DNA from: Winogradskyella sediminis
GTDB taxonomy: Bacteria > Bacteroidota > Bacteroidia > Flavobacteriales > Flavobacteriaceae
Assembly (NCBI RefSeq): GCF_003387355.1
Contig: NZ_QUNH01000001.1
Span: 320,023-384,022 of the forward strand
Length of the DNA: 64,000 nucleotides
Reading direction: 5' to 3'
Shown here piece by piece: positions 9,166 through 18,372 of the stretch. Both the position numbers and the translations under genes were made by a program. The stretch's first letter is position 1. The number at the start of each line of letters is the position of its first letter. The notes under the pieces are model-generated. The model was given only the letters and a program-made list of their open reading frames with translations. It had not been told where the DNA came from and did not search any database.

Positions 9166-9903
9166 ATGTTAAAAGCCGTAATTGTAGACGATGAACCTAA
9201 AGCTATCCAAAGTTTAATTTGGGAAATCAATAATTTTAGTGAAGAGATAGAGGTCATAAAGTCTTTTACCAATCCAGATAAAGCCTTAGCCTACTTAAAT
9301 ACAAACACACTAGTAGATTGTTTGTTTTTAGACGTGCAAATGCCAACTATTGGAGGCTTTCAGTTTTTAGAACAACTCCATAATCCAAATTTTGCTATAG
9401 TTATTACAACAGCCTATGACGAATATGCCATAAAAGCTTTAAAGCACGACGCCTTAGACTACTTGCTAAAACCTATAGACTCAGACGATTTAAGGAACTG
9501 TATTTCTAAAATTAAAAAGCATAATGAACGGACCATAAACTCGTCTAAACTAGAGCGCATGCTTATTAATTTTAATACGCAATTCGATAAAAAAAAGATT
9601 ACTATTAACACTGATGGCAAATTACTTTTTTTAGATATTGACGATATTATCTATATTGAATCTGACGGAAATTACAGCACCTTACATTTACAAAAACAAA
9701 AAAAAATAGTTATTACAAAAAAACTAAAAGAAGTTGATGCCATTTTACCAGAACACTATTTTTTTAGAATCCATAACTCCTATATTATTAATCTAAACAA
9801 AATAAAAGCGTTCATTAAAAACGAAGGATATGTAGTTATGGATAGCGATCATAAGATTCCGGTAGCACGACAACGAAAATCAGATTTTCTGGAAAAATTA
9901 TAG
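9166..9903 (+). CDS. LytTR-family response regulator
   Basis: This is a DNA-binding response regulator of the LytR/AlgR type. Residues 1-120 form a receiver domain with the acidic pair DDE near residue 9, the phospho-acceptor Asp in FLDVQMP (~54), and the conserved Lys in LLKPI (~101). Residues ~145-245 form a LytTR DNA-binding domain (DIIYIESDGNYSTL ... FFRIHNSYIINLNKI). It is separated by 3 bases from the sensor kinase that follows, so the two form an operon and a cognate pair. Targets are unknown; such regulators often act on adjacent promoters, and the structured spacer upstream may be relevant. Confidence 0.92.
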   Translation: MLKAVIVDDEPKAIQSLIWEINNFSEEIEVIKSFTNPDKALAYLNTNTLVDCLFLDVQMPTIGGFQFLEQLHNPNFAIVITTAYDEYAIKALKHDALDYLLKPIDSDDLRNCISKIKKHNERTINSSKLERMLINFNTQFDKKKITINTDGKLLFLDIDDIIYIESDGNYSTLHLQKQKKIVITKKLKEVDAILPEHYFFRIHNSYIINLNKIKAFIKNEGYVVMDSDHKIPVARQRKSDFLEKL

Positions 9904-9906
9904 TTT

Positions 9907-11859
9907 ATGAAATATGTTTTTAAACATAAGCTAATTGGTCTCTGTGTTCTTATTTTCTTTTACACATCTCATACTGCAGCACAATCTGATAATTTTGAAA
10001 CTAATCTTGTTTATGCTCAAAACAAGCAACCATCCCAATACATTATACTTGATTCTCTTTTTAAACCTTATAAATATGAGGATGTAAAAATGAATCGTTT
10101 ACTAAAAATGTCTAAAGATATCTCCTGGAATGAAGGGGCTAGTTACGCGCTAAACGCCTTAGGAGTTAAACAAAGAGACCTTTCTAATTACGATAGATCA
10201 TTACAACTTCATGAAGAAGCCGTTACATATGCCGAAAAAGCAGAGAGCAACGAACTAAAGATTATGAGTCTCAATATGATTGGTGTTGTCTACAGACGCA
10301 TGGACGTTGTAAAATTAGCCTTAGATTACCACACAGAAGCTTTAAAAATCGCCTATTCTGTTATGGAACCCTCCCAATCTGTTACTCACAGCATAGCAAT
10401 ATCTCAAAATAGTATTGGTAATATTTACCTCGCCTTAAAGCAATATGACTTAGCTTTAGAACAATTTAACAAATCCTTGAAAATTGAAAAACAGGCCAAC
10501 AACCGCTTAGGTCTTGCCATAAACCATCATAATATTGGGTATGCCCAAGAAGAATTAGGGCATTTAGATAAAGCATTGTCTAATTATGAAATATCTCTAA
10601 ATTATAATAATAGTATCGACTCTGAAATTGGACGCGTCATTTGCTTTAACAGCATTGGAGGTATTTACCTTAAACAAGGGAATTATAAAGATGCCAAACC
10701 AATTATTTTAAAAGCCTTAGAAAAAGCTTTAAACATAGATGACCAATATTATATTTCTGCATCTTACCTCAACCTTGGTCAATTAGAAACGGAAACCGAC
10801 CAATTAGTGGCTGCCGAAAAACACTTAAAGAAAGCCCTTAATATTGCGACCTCGTACAACTTAAAGTCTACGGTTGCTGAGTCGAGTAAATTACTGTCCG
10901 TGGTTAATCAGAAAAATCAAAACTTTAAAACAGCTTTAAAATATTACAAAGATGCCGTAGACATAGAAAACACCATCTTAACCGAACAAAATTTACAATA
11001 CGTCAATGATATCGCTGTTGAATATGAAAACGAAAACAAAAACAATCAAATTAAAGCTTTAGCTATAGAAAATGAAGCTGTACGCTTAAGATTAGAACGC
11101 AATAAACAAATATTATTATACACCTCACTACTTCTTGGAGCTCTCGGTATTGCACTTTTTATTATTCATAGAACAAAAGCCTTAAAACGCGATAAACATA
11201 TCTTAACCTTAGAGCAAGATATGTTACGCAGCCAGATGAATCCACACTTCATCTTTAATTCCTTAAATTCTATAAAGCTCTATATTATTAATAATGATAA
11301 AACTAATGCTGTTTATTATCTCAATAAATTCTCAAAATTAATACGCAAGATATTAATGGCTTCTAAAGAAAAAGAGACCTCACTTGCCGATGAATTAGAA
11401 ACGATGAAGTTATACATGAATATTGAAAACATTAGATTTGATAATGAAATAGACTTTAATATTAAGGTAGATCCTACAATTAATACAGAGATTACCAAAA
11501 TCCCTTCATTAGTTCTTCAACCTTTTTTAGAAAATTCGCTTTGGCATGGTTTGTCTTCAAAATCTGATAATAAAAAAATAGACCTTATTGTAAGTAAAAA
11601 CACTCCTGATTATATTACCGTTGAAATCATTGACAATGGTATTGGCAGATTGGCTTCAAAAAAGATAAATGATAATAAACGCTTAGAACGCAACTCGGTT
11701 GGAATTGACATTACTAAAGCTCGCTTGGCTAACTTTTCAGAATCTTATCAAAACTCGTACACCTTAGCTATTGAAGATTTATACGATGACCAAACTCCTT
11801 CTGGCACTAAAATAATTTTACAAATACCGATAAAATTGAAAAATCAGATGATATCTTAA
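9907..11859 (+). CDS. TPR-containing LytS-type sensor histidine kinase
   Basis: This membrane sensor kinase should phosphorylate the preceding LytTR regulator. A signal or anchor segment spans residues 1-25. About seven tetratricopeptide repeats fill residues ~70-360, predicted periplasmic, followed by a transmembrane helix near residues 397-417 (ILLYTSLLLGALGIALFII). The cytoplasmic part is the HisKA-like domain of the LytS/YehU family with the phospho-acceptor His in QMNPHFIFNSLNS (~447) and an ATPase domain with LENSLWHG and DNGIG motifs. TPR sensors of this build are common in Flavobacteriia; the signal is unknown. Confidence 0.92.
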   Translation: MKYVFKHKLIGLCVLIFFYTSHTAAQSDNFETNLVYAQNKQPSQYIILDSLFKPYKYEDVKMNRLLKMSKDISWNEGASYALNALGVKQRDLSNYDRSLQLHEEAVTYAEKAESNELKIMSLNMIGVVYRRMDVVKLALDYHTEALKIAYSVMEPSQSVTHSIAISQNSIGNIYLALKQYDLALEQFNKSLKIEKQANNRLGLAINHHNIGYAQEELGHLDKALSNYEISLNYNNSIDSEIGRVICFNSIGGIYLKQGNYKDAKPIILKALEKALNIDDQYYISASYLNLGQLETETDQLVAAEKHLKKALNIATSYNLKSTVAESSKLLSVVNQKNQNFKTALKYYKDAVDIENTILTEQNLQYVNDIAVEYENENKNNQIKALAIENEAVRLRLERNKQILLYTSLLLGALGIALFIIHRTKALKRDKHILTLEQDMLRSQMNPHFIFNSLNSIKLYIINNDKTNAVYYLNKFSKLIRKILMASKEKETSLADELETMKLYMNIENIRFDNEIDFNIKVDPTINTEITKIPSLVLQPFLENSLWHGLSSKSDNKKIDLIVSKNTPDYITVEIIDNGIGRLASKKINDNKRLERNSVGIDITKARLANFSESYQNSYTLAIEDLYDDQTPSGTKIILQIPIKLKNQMIS

Positions 11860-11890
11860 ACGACATAAAAGCTTCGTAGCATACAATACC

Positions 11891-12460
11891 CTAACGTTTA
11901 TGATTTTCTGCAACTTTCTCTAATTCTGCATACCAATCTTCTCCAAATTTTCTAATCAACGCTTCTTTTACAAACTTATAAATTGGCACTTGTAATTCTT
12001 TGCCTAAAGAACAGGCATCATCACAAATTTCCCATTTATCATAATTAACACCAGAGAATTCTGAGTATTCTCTTACTCTTATAGGATACAAATGGCAAGA
12101 AACCGGTTTTTTCCATTCGATTTCACCCTGATTATACGCCTCCTCAATACCACAAAGTGCTGTTTTTTTCTCATCGAAAATAACATACGCACAATCGGCA
12201 CCATTAATAAGTGGTGTTTCAAAATCACCAAAATCTGTAACTATTGAAGTCCCTTGTGCTTCTATGGCTGCAATGCCTTCTTCACGAAGAAATGGTTTTA
12301 CCTTAGGGTAAATATCTTCCATTATTTTTACTTCTGCCTTATCTAAAGGCGCTCCTGCATCTCCATCGATACAACATGCACCCTTACAAGCAGAAAGATT
12401 ACAAACAAAATCCTTTTCTATAATGTCTTCTGAGACTATGGTTTTTCCGAGTTGAAACAT
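11891..12460 (-). CDS. DUF3109-family cysteine-rich protein
   Basis: This is a cytoplasmic 189-residue protein of the DUF3109 family, related to the YkgJ group of putative metal-binding proteins. Cysteines cluster as CNLSACKGACC (residues ~21-31), with others at ADCAYV, ALCGIEE, VSCHLYPIRV and EICDDACSLG, a pattern suggesting zinc or iron-sulfur binding. No enzyme activity is established for the family. It is convergent with the sensor kinase gene (about 30 bp between the stops) and stands alone. The family call is firm; function unknown. Confidence 0.8.
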   Translation of the reverse strand: MFQLGKTIVSEDIIEKDFVCNLSACKGACCIDGDAGAPLDKAEVKIMEDIYPKVKPFLREEGIAAIEAQGTSIVTDFGDFETPLINGADCAYVIFDEKKTALCGIEEAYNQGEIEWKKPVSCHLYPIRVREYSEFSGVNYDKWEICDDACSLGKELQVPIYKFVKEALIRKFGEDWYAELEKVAENHKR

Positions 12461-12621
12461 GGGCCAAAAATACTTAAACTTAACCGCAATTTTGTATTGT
12501 TAATATGTAATAATATCGCACCTTTGCAAAAAATTTGAAAATACACACCAAAATCAGTCTATCAATTAATTAAAAACCAATAACTTATAGCCTGATTTTT
12601 GAATTTATAAAAGATTAAAAA

Positions 12622-13203
12622 ATGCAACTAAATTTTAAAGACATATTTACAGCTTTCATGATCCTTTTTGCGGTTATTGATATCATCGGAAACATTCCAA
12701 TCATCATCGATTTACGAAAAAAAGTTGGTCATATACAAAGTGGAAAAGCCTCTATCATTGCCGGAGTTATTATGATTATTTTTCTTTTCGTAGGGAAAAG
12801 TCTTTTAAGTCTTATCGGAATTGATGTCAACTCATTTGCTGTAGCAGGTGCGTTTGTTATATTTTTTATTGCCTTAGAAATGGTTTTAGGTATTACCCTT
12901 TATAAAGATGATGAAAGTAGTTCTGTAACGGCTTCTGTTTTTCCATTAGCATTTCCGTTAATGGCAGGACCAGGAACCTTAACCACACTCTTATCGTTAC
13001 GTGCTGAATTTGCGATAGAAAATATTATTGTTGCTGTAATTAGCAATGTGGTAGTGATTTATATTGTCTTAAAAACCTCATCTAAAATTGAGCGTATTAT
13101 AGGTACTAACGGAATTAACATTATAAGAAAGATTTTTGGTGTAATTTTGTTAGCCATTGCCGTAAAACTGTTTGCACATAACATTAAAGCTTTACTGGCT
13201 TAA
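12622..13203 (+). CDS. MarC-family integral membrane protein
   Basis: A 193-residue inner-membrane protein of the MarC/UPF0056 family with six hydrophobic segments. The family-typical stretch PLAFPLMAGPGTLTTLLSL lies near residues 112-130. Despite the name, the family is not proven to confer multidrug resistance and its function remains unknown. It begins a cluster of three same-strand genes: the small membrane protein starts 10 bases after its stop and overlaps the oxidoreductase that follows. Confidence 0.88.
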   Translation: MQLNFKDIFTAFMILFAVIDIIGNIPIIIDLRKKVGHIQSGKASIIAGVIMIIFLFVGKSLLSLIGIDVNSFAVAGAFVIFFIALEMVLGITLYKDDESSSVTASVFPLAFPLMAGPGTLTTLLSLRAEFAIENIIVAVISNVVVIYIVLKTSSKIERIIGTNGINIIRKIFGVILLAIAVKLFAHNIKALLA

Positions 13204-13213
13204 TTTTTTTAAC

Positions 13214-13414
13214 ATGAAAGTATTTACACTCATTCTATCTGTGATTGCACTGGCTTTAATTCTCTTTAATATTACAAAGCTAAATTTTGATGCTCTCCTA
13301 GAAGGAGAAAGTCAAACCGCTCTTATCACAATTGCAGCAGCACTTTGTGCCCTGATCTTGTTGCAAATTTTAAGAATTTCTAAAAAAATTGAAAAACTAA
13401 GTAAAGGTCGCTAA
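13214..13414 (+). CDS. Small two-helix membrane protein, function unknown
   Basis: A 66-residue protein with two hydrophobic segments (about residues 3-18 and 34-51) and a basic tail RISKKIEKLSKGR. I chose the ATG at 13214; an upstream in-frame start at 13172 would overlap marC by 32 bases and adds an atypical polar stretch. The stop overlaps the next start by one base (TAATG), indicating translational coupling with the oxidoreductase. It has no recognised family, but the operon context and clean reading frame support a real gene. Confidence 0.6.
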   Translation: MKVFTLILSVIALALILFNITKLNFDALLEGESQTALITIAAALCALILLQILRISKKIEKLSKGR

Positions 13415-14025
13415 TGGATTTTGATGTTTTAATCATAGGAGCTGGTGCAGCAGGATTATCTTGTGCTTTAGTATTAGGATCTGCAAAAAATAAATCTTTT
13501 GCAGAAAATAAACGTATTGGCATTGTAACTCACCAAAAAACATCACATCTTCAAAATGCCTTATTTAATAACGTCCTTGGCTTAAAACCAGGAACTTTAG
13601 GTTCGGATATATTAAATGATGGCTTAGTGCAATTGAGTGATTTATATCCTCATGTTAGCCAAATTAATAGCGAAAAAGTACTTTCGATAACCCAACAAGA
13701 TGGGCACTTTATTATTGAAACCAATAAGCATAGCTATACTTCTATAATTGTTGTCGTTGCCGTAGGTTATACCAACTTAATGCACATAGATGGTTTAGAA
13801 AAATATAAGGCACCGCACCCAAGAGCTGCCAAAGAAAAAGACCGCATTTGGTTAAAAAACGACGATCACCTTATTGAAAAAAACTTATATGTTGCTGGTA
13901 CATTAGCAGGTTGGCGTAGTCAATTTGCTATCGCTAGTGGAAGTGGCGCACATGTGGCCACCGATATTTTAACACTTTGGAATAACGGAAAGCACACCAA
14001 AGTACACGATAAAATTATTGCTTAA
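13414..14025 (+). CDS. Short FAD-dependent oxidoreductase, thioredoxin-reductase-like
   Basis: Residues 4-20 carry a dinucleotide-binding GxGxxG motif (LIIGAGAAGLSC), and the C-terminal part has the second FAD contact typical of thioredoxin-reductase-like proteins (KNLYVAGTLAGWRSQFAIASGSGAHVATDI). At 203 residues it lacks the NADPH-binding domain and the CxxC redox pair of thioredoxin reductase, so it is a minimal FAD-binding form; such short proteins occur in Flavobacteriia. Its natural reaction is unknown. The 3' end overlaps the convergent protease gene by 11 bases. Confidence 0.78.
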   Translation: MDFDVLIIGAGAAGLSCALVLGSAKNKSFAENKRIGIVTHQKTSHLQNALFNNVLGLKPGTLGSDILNDGLVQLSDLYPHVSQINSEKVLSITQQDGHFIIETNKHSYTSIIVVVAVGYTNLMHIDGLEKYKAPHPRAAKEKDRIWLKNDDHLIEKNLYVAGTLAGWRSQFAIASGSGAHVATDILTLWNNGKHTKVHDKIIA

Positions 14026-15622
14026 AATTAGGGTACTCTGTACTTAATAAGATGACCTCTTGCACCATAGCGTCTTCTTTGTTTATAATTTCTTCAAAAG
14101 CATTATCATCAAATAATTGGAGTGCTAAGGTAGCTTTTATCAAGCGTCTTATTTCATCATTATATGCGACAAAGGTAATATTTGTACGCTCTCTCTGATT
14201 TACATAATTTTGAAAACGCACCACAATATCATCGCTTACTTCAAAATTATTAATAAAATCATATTTAGACACTCCCTGATATACACTACGGTCTTTATCT
14301 AATTCTTCAAACACAAAATACCCAAAATGACCACGTCGTCTTAAGTAATTAATCGTTTCGTTATCGAACAATTGATCAATAGGCACAAAGACATCTGGTA
14401 TGATACCTCCACCTCCATATACAACTTTTCCTTTTGGTGTTGTAAATTTCAAAGAATCATCAACTTGTATATTTTCTTCATCTGCCAATTCACCTGTTCT
14501 TAATCGCTTGTAATAATCATTATAATAGCTTTCGCTATCACCATTTGTATAAGGCTTTTGTATAGAACGCCCTGTTGGAGTATAATATCGAGATACCGTT
14601 AATCGTACAGCACTGCCATCTCCCAATGCCATTTCACGCTGTACTAATCCTTTTCCATAAGAACGCCTTCCTACGATAATACCTTTATCATTATCTTGTA
14701 ATGCACCTGCAATGACTTCACTTGCTGATGCAGAATTTTCATTAATTAAAATATACAGCTCCCCTTCCTCAAAGTCCCCTTTTCCTGTAGCGTAAATACG
14801 TTCCTCTTTACCTCTTTTGTCTTTAGTAAACAGTATTAATTTATCATCTTCTAAAAACTCATCTGCAATTTGCTCTGCAATCCCTAAGAATCCACCTGGA
14901 TTATCTCTTAAATCTAAAGCTAATTTTGTAGCTCCGAGATCCTTTAATTCATGAAGTGCAGCTTTAAATTCTCTATATGTAGACTCAGCAAAGCGATTCA
15001 TTTTCATATAACCCAACTCATCGGTAAGCATATAGGCAGCTTCAATACTTTTTATTGGAATCGCTTTTCGTTTAACATTAAATTCCAACAACTCATCTTC
15101 ACCTTTTCTATAAACAGTGAGGTTTACATTGGTATTTTTATCGCCTTTTAATTTCTCGCTAATGATATCATTAGACATATTAGGACCATACAAAGTATCT
15201 CCATCCGCTAAAAGAATACGATCGCCACTCATAATACCAGCACGCTCACTTGGACCGTCTTCCGTGGGTTTAATAACCGCAATGCTATCTTTGTATGCAT
15301 AAAAATTAATGCCTATACCTACAAAATCACCTTTCATGTTTTCGGTAATACGCTCTAAATCTTCTTTGGGTATATAGGTAGAGTGTGGATCTAAATTATG
15401 TAAAATACCATTTACCGTAACATCAACGATACTATCTGTATTAACTTCTTCGACGTACTCGTAATCAATATAATCTATTAAACGGTTGAGTTTATCCTTT
15501 TTACTATTGGTAATAAATAGGTTATCTGATGTATCGGAAAAGTTTAGTTTTCCGCCAATAATAACACCAGCTGCTATTGCAACACCAATAATAAGTGGTA
15601 TGTATTTATTTTTTGTTGCCAT
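14015..15622 (-). CDS. C-terminal processing protease, S41 family, with PDZ domain
   Basis: A membrane-anchored periplasmic serine protease (Ctp/tail-specific type). Residues 6-24 form a signal anchor. A PDZ domain spans ~80-165 (GIGINFYAYKDSIAVIKPTEDGPSERAG). The S41 domain follows, with the nucleophile Ser in NENSASASEVIAGA (~302) and the catalytic Lys in RRSYGKGLVQ (~327). Length (535 aa) is normal for the family. It lies one base after the upstream deaminase gene, so the two are co-transcribed. Substrates are probably misfolded or processed envelope proteins, by analogy. Confidence 0.92.
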   Translation of the reverse strand: MATKNKYIPLIIGVAIAAGVIIGGKLNFSDTSDNLFITNSKKDKLNRLIDYIDYEYVEEVNTDSIVDVTVNGILHNLDPHSTYIPKEDLERITENMKGDFVGIGINFYAYKDSIAVIKPTEDGPSERAGIMSGDRILLADGDTLYGPNMSNDIISEKLKGDKNTNVNLTVYRKGEDELLEFNVKRKAIPIKSIEAAYMLTDELGYMKMNRFAESTYREFKAALHELKDLGATKLALDLRDNPGGFLGIAEQIADEFLEDDKLILFTKDKRGKEERIYATGKGDFEEGELYILINENSASASEVIAGALQDNDKGIIVGRRSYGKGLVQREMALGDGSAVRLTVSRYYTPTGRSIQKPYTNGDSESYYNDYYKRLRTGELADEENIQVDDSLKFTTPKGKVVYGGGGIIPDVFVPIDQLFDNETINYLRRRGHFGYFVFEELDKDRSVYQGVSKYDFINNFEVSDDIVVRFQNYVNQRERTNITFVAYNDEIRRLIKATLALQLFDDNAFEEIINKEDAMVQEVILLSTEYPNFKQ

Positions 15623-15623
15623 A

Positions 15624-16076
15624 CTAGTTCCCTTCTAAACGGGAATCTTCGTTTAACTCTTTAATAAGTTCTAATTCAATTCCTGCCTTTTCTAAAAATT
15701 TAAGTCCTGAATCATCTTTATAACCTTGGTGATAAACAACTCTCACTATTCCGGCTTGATGAATCAATTTACTACATTCTTTGCAAGGTGAAAGCGTTAT
15801 ATATAACGTTGCACCTCTACAAGACTGCGTAGATGATGCTACTTTTAAAATCGCATTTGCCTCAGCATGCAACACATACCATTTTGTATAACCGTCATCG
15901 TCTTCGCAATAATTCTCAAATCCTGTGGGTGTACCATTGTAACCGTCAGAGATAATCATTCTATCCTTTACAATAAGTGCGCCAACTTGTTTGCGCTTAC
16001 AGTGAGACAATTTGCCCCATTCTTTAGCAATGCGTAAATAGGCTTTATCGTAACGTAATTGTTTTGATTTTGACAT
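15624..16076 (-). CDS. Deoxycytidylate deaminase (ComEB-type)
   Basis: A zinc-dependent cytidine/deoxycytidylate deaminase family enzyme, 150 residues. The zinc site is complete: HAEANAI (His and catalytic Glu, ~71-73) and PCKEC (two Cys, ~97-100). Sequence features such as KRKQVGALIV and ISDGYNGTPTGFEN match dCMP deaminases, which form dUMP for thymidylate synthesis in the cytoplasm. It is the first gene of a two-gene unit with the S41 protease, a pairing with no evident functional logic. Confidence 0.9.
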   Translation of the reverse strand: MSKSKQLRYDKAYLRIAKEWGKLSHCKRKQVGALIVKDRMIISDGYNGTPTGFENYCEDDDGYTKWYVLHAEANAILKVASSTQSCRGATLYITLSPCKECSKLIHQAGIVRVVYHQGYKDDSGLKFLEKAGIELELIKELNEDSRLEGN

Positions 16077-16181
16077 TAATAATAAGTATTGTACAAATGT
16101 ATGATGTTAGTAACGAAGATAAACGGATAGTATTTTATAAACCATTAATGTCTCGTTAAAATTTTACCAATCTTTTTTAGG

Positions 16182-16772
16182 CTAATTAAGTAAAGTGCTA
16201 CCTATAATCATAGGAATTACTAGTCCTACAACTATAGCGGAAAGTACCATAACCCAATCGCGACGCGAAAACCTAAATATTGTTTGGCATAGAAAACCTA
16301 TAAATAGAACGAGAAATACTACAATAACTTGTGCGAGTTCAATACCTAATGCAAATTCTATAAGCAGTTTTAATTTACCTTCAGATTGACCGGCAAACAT
16401 CTTAAATTCTCTTGCAAATCCTAAGCCATGTATTAATCCAAAAAATAAAGTCGTAAAAAACAGCAAGCCTAATTTATTGGTTTTAGACTTCTTACCTGCA
16501 GTGAATACATTATACAAAGCCATAATTAAAATAGTAATTGGTATAAGAAATTCTACTAATTCACCATTAATACTAACAACTCCATAAGCCGCTAAAACCA
16601 AAGACAACGTGTGGCCTACAGTAAACGTGGTGACTAAGACCAATATGCGTTTCCAGTCGTTAAAAACATAAGGCACAGCTAATACCATTAAAAAAAGGAT
16701 ATGATCATATCCATTAATATCTAAAACATGGTTCATGCCATATTGCACATTAAACCAGAAATTTTCTAACAT
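16182..16772 (-). CDS. HupE/UreJ-like membrane protein
   Basis: A 196-residue polytopic protein with about six hydrophobic helices. It has the family features GYDHILFLM near the N-terminus (Asp-His pair), TFTVGHTLSLVLA, and GLIHGLGFA in the middle, typical of HupE/UreJ proteins. Characterised relatives are putative nickel or cobalt permeases linked to hydrogenase or urease, but no such enzymes are encoded nearby, so the substrate here is unknown. The histidines in the predicted membrane segments fit metal handling. It is a single gene, divergent from the methionine operon. Confidence 0.8.
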   Translation of the reverse strand: MLENFWFNVQYGMNHVLDINGYDHILFLMVLAVPYVFNDWKRILVLVTTFTVGHTLSLVLAAYGVVSINGELVEFLIPITILIMALYNVFTAGKKSKTNKLGLLFFTTLFFGLIHGLGFAREFKMFAGQSEGKLKLLIEFALGIELAQVIVVFLVLFIGFLCQTIFRFSRRDWVMVLSAIVVGLVIPMIIGSTLLN

Positions 16773-16911
16773 AATTATATTTATTTGGGTTAACCAAAGT
16801 TACAATTAAAATGCAATATGTACTTACTAAAATAAAGTGAATAATATTTGCTTTTTGTAGTTTTCTTTCGGAATATTGTAACATTCAAAGTTCAAAGCAA
16901 CGTATTGAAAT

Positions 16912-17031
16912 GTTATCAAGAAAGGTGGAGGGATTAGACCCAATGAAACCTTAGCAACCCTTAAACTTATTAAGAAGGTGCTAACTTCTACTAAATTAGC
17001 GATTCATTTATCGTATAATTAGATAGATAAC
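16912..17031 (+). promoter_or_regulatory. SAM-I (S-box) riboswitch leading the methionine operon
   Basis: The conserved S-box core is readable on the plus strand: GAAAGGTGGAGGGATTAGAC, then CCAATGAAACC, TTAGCAACC, and AAGGTGCTAACTTCTAC. The closing P1 helix is GTTATC (16912-16917) with GATAAC (17026-17031), perfect. It senses S-adenosylmethionine and should switch off metZ and downstream genes when methionine is plentiful. The expression platform may be the weak hairpin ATTACC/GGTAAT at 17040-17061; whether control is at transcription or translation is not clear. Confidence 0.93.
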
Positions 17032-17142
17032 TTAACTACATTACCTCATTTTTTTGGTAATTTAAATTCTTATAACATTTTACTATTTACGCGTCATTTT
17101 TTTCGACGTATTTGATTTTGATTTACTATTAAATTAAGTAAA

Positions 17143-18312
17143 ATGAGTTCAAAACACATAGAAACTGAAGCCATAAGAACCCAAATTGAGCGTTCACAAT
17201 ATCTAGAACATTCTAGCCCAATGTATTTAACATCGAGCTACGTTTTTGAAGATGCTGAAGATATGCGTGCCTCTTTTGCAGACGAAAAACAACGCAACAT
17301 TTACAGTCGCTATTCTAATCCTAACTCGTCAGAATTTGTAGAAAAAGTTTGTAAAATGGAAGGTGCAGAACGTGGTTATGCCTTTGCTTCTGGTATGTCT
17401 GCTGTGTTTTCAACCTTTGCCGCTTTACTTGATGCAGATGATCATATTATTTCGTGTCGAAGTATTTTTGGATCAACTCAAACCCTATTTAATACTATTT
17501 TACCAAAATGGAATATTTCAAATAGCTATTTTAAAATTGATGAATTAGATGCTATCGAAAGCCTAATTCAACCGAATACTAAAGTAATTTATGCTGAAAG
17601 CCCAACCAATCCTGCTGTAGATATTTTAGACTTACAACGCTTAGGCGATATTGCAAAAAAACACAATCTTTTATTTATAATAGATAATTGTTTCGCAACG
17701 CCTTATTTGCAACAACCAATAAAGTTCGGAGCAGATTTGGTAATCCATTCTGCTACAAAATTAATGGATGGACAAGGCAGAGTTCTTGGTGGCGTAACCG
17801 TTGGAAGTGCAGAATTAATTCAAAAAATATATTTATTCTCAAGAATCAGTGGACCAGCTCTATCACCTTTTAACTCATGGGTTTTATCAAAAAGTTTAGA
17901 AACTTTACCTGTTAGAGTCGATAGACATTGTGATAATGCCTTAAAAGTGGCTACATTTTTAGAGAGTCATGATAACGTAAAACTGGTAAAATATCCCTTT
18001 TTAAAATCGCATCCACAATACGAATTAGCAAAAAAGCAAATGAAATTAGGTGGAAGCATCGTAGCATTTGAAATAAAAGGAGGCATTGAAGCCGGAAGAC
18101 AATTCCTCAATTCAATTAAGCTACTATCACTCTCTGCAAATTTAGGAGATACCAGAACCATAGTAACGCATCCTGCATCAACAACACATGCTAAAATACC
18201 AGAAGATATTCGTTTAGAAACAGGAATCACAGCGGGTTTAATTAGAATTTCGGTTGGTCTAGAACATCATGATGATATTATTAACGATTTAAAACAAGCA
18301 CTAGAAAACTAA
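17143..18312 (+). CDS. metZ: O-succinylhomoserine sulfhydrylase-type PLP enzyme
   Basis: A PLP-dependent Cys/Met metabolism enzyme that converts activated homoserine and sulfide to homocysteine, or acts in trans-sulfuration. PLP contacts are visible: YSRYSNPN near residue 47-54, FASGMSAV (~76-83), IIDNCFATP (~177-185), and the Schiff-base lysine in HSATKLMDGQGR (~206). Length (389 aa) is normal for the family. It is the first gene after the SAM riboswitch and is followed by both halves of methionine synthase, so direct sulfhydrylation feeding methylation is the likely role. Distinguishing MetZ from MetB/MetY needs activity data. Confidence 0.87.
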   Translation: MSSKHIETEAIRTQIERSQYLEHSSPMYLTSSYVFEDAEDMRASFADEKQRNIYSRYSNPNSSEFVEKVCKMEGAERGYAFASGMSAVFSTFAALLDADDHIISCRSIFGSTQTLFNTILPKWNISNSYFKIDELDAIESLIQPNTKVIYAESPTNPAVDILDLQRLGDIAKKHNLLFIIDNCFATPYLQQPIKFGADLVIHSATKLMDGQGRVLGGVTVGSAELIQKIYLFSRISGPALSPFNSWVLSKSLETLPVRVDRHCDNALKVATFLESHDNVKLVKYPFLKSHPQYELAKKQMKLGGSIVAFEIKGGIEAGRQFLNSIKLLSLSANLGDTRTIVTHPASTTHAKIPEDIRLETGITAGLIRISVGLEHHDDIINDLKQALEN

Positions 18313-18372
18313 CGTCAGTTCGAGTGATTTTATAACATCGGAATAAAATTGTATCGAGAACACATACATATT

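Noticed and set aside
13172..13213. Upstream start of the small membrane protein
   Set aside because: It would lie within marC and add a tail with no membrane-protein logic; the ATG at 13214 directly precedes the first hydrophobic helix.
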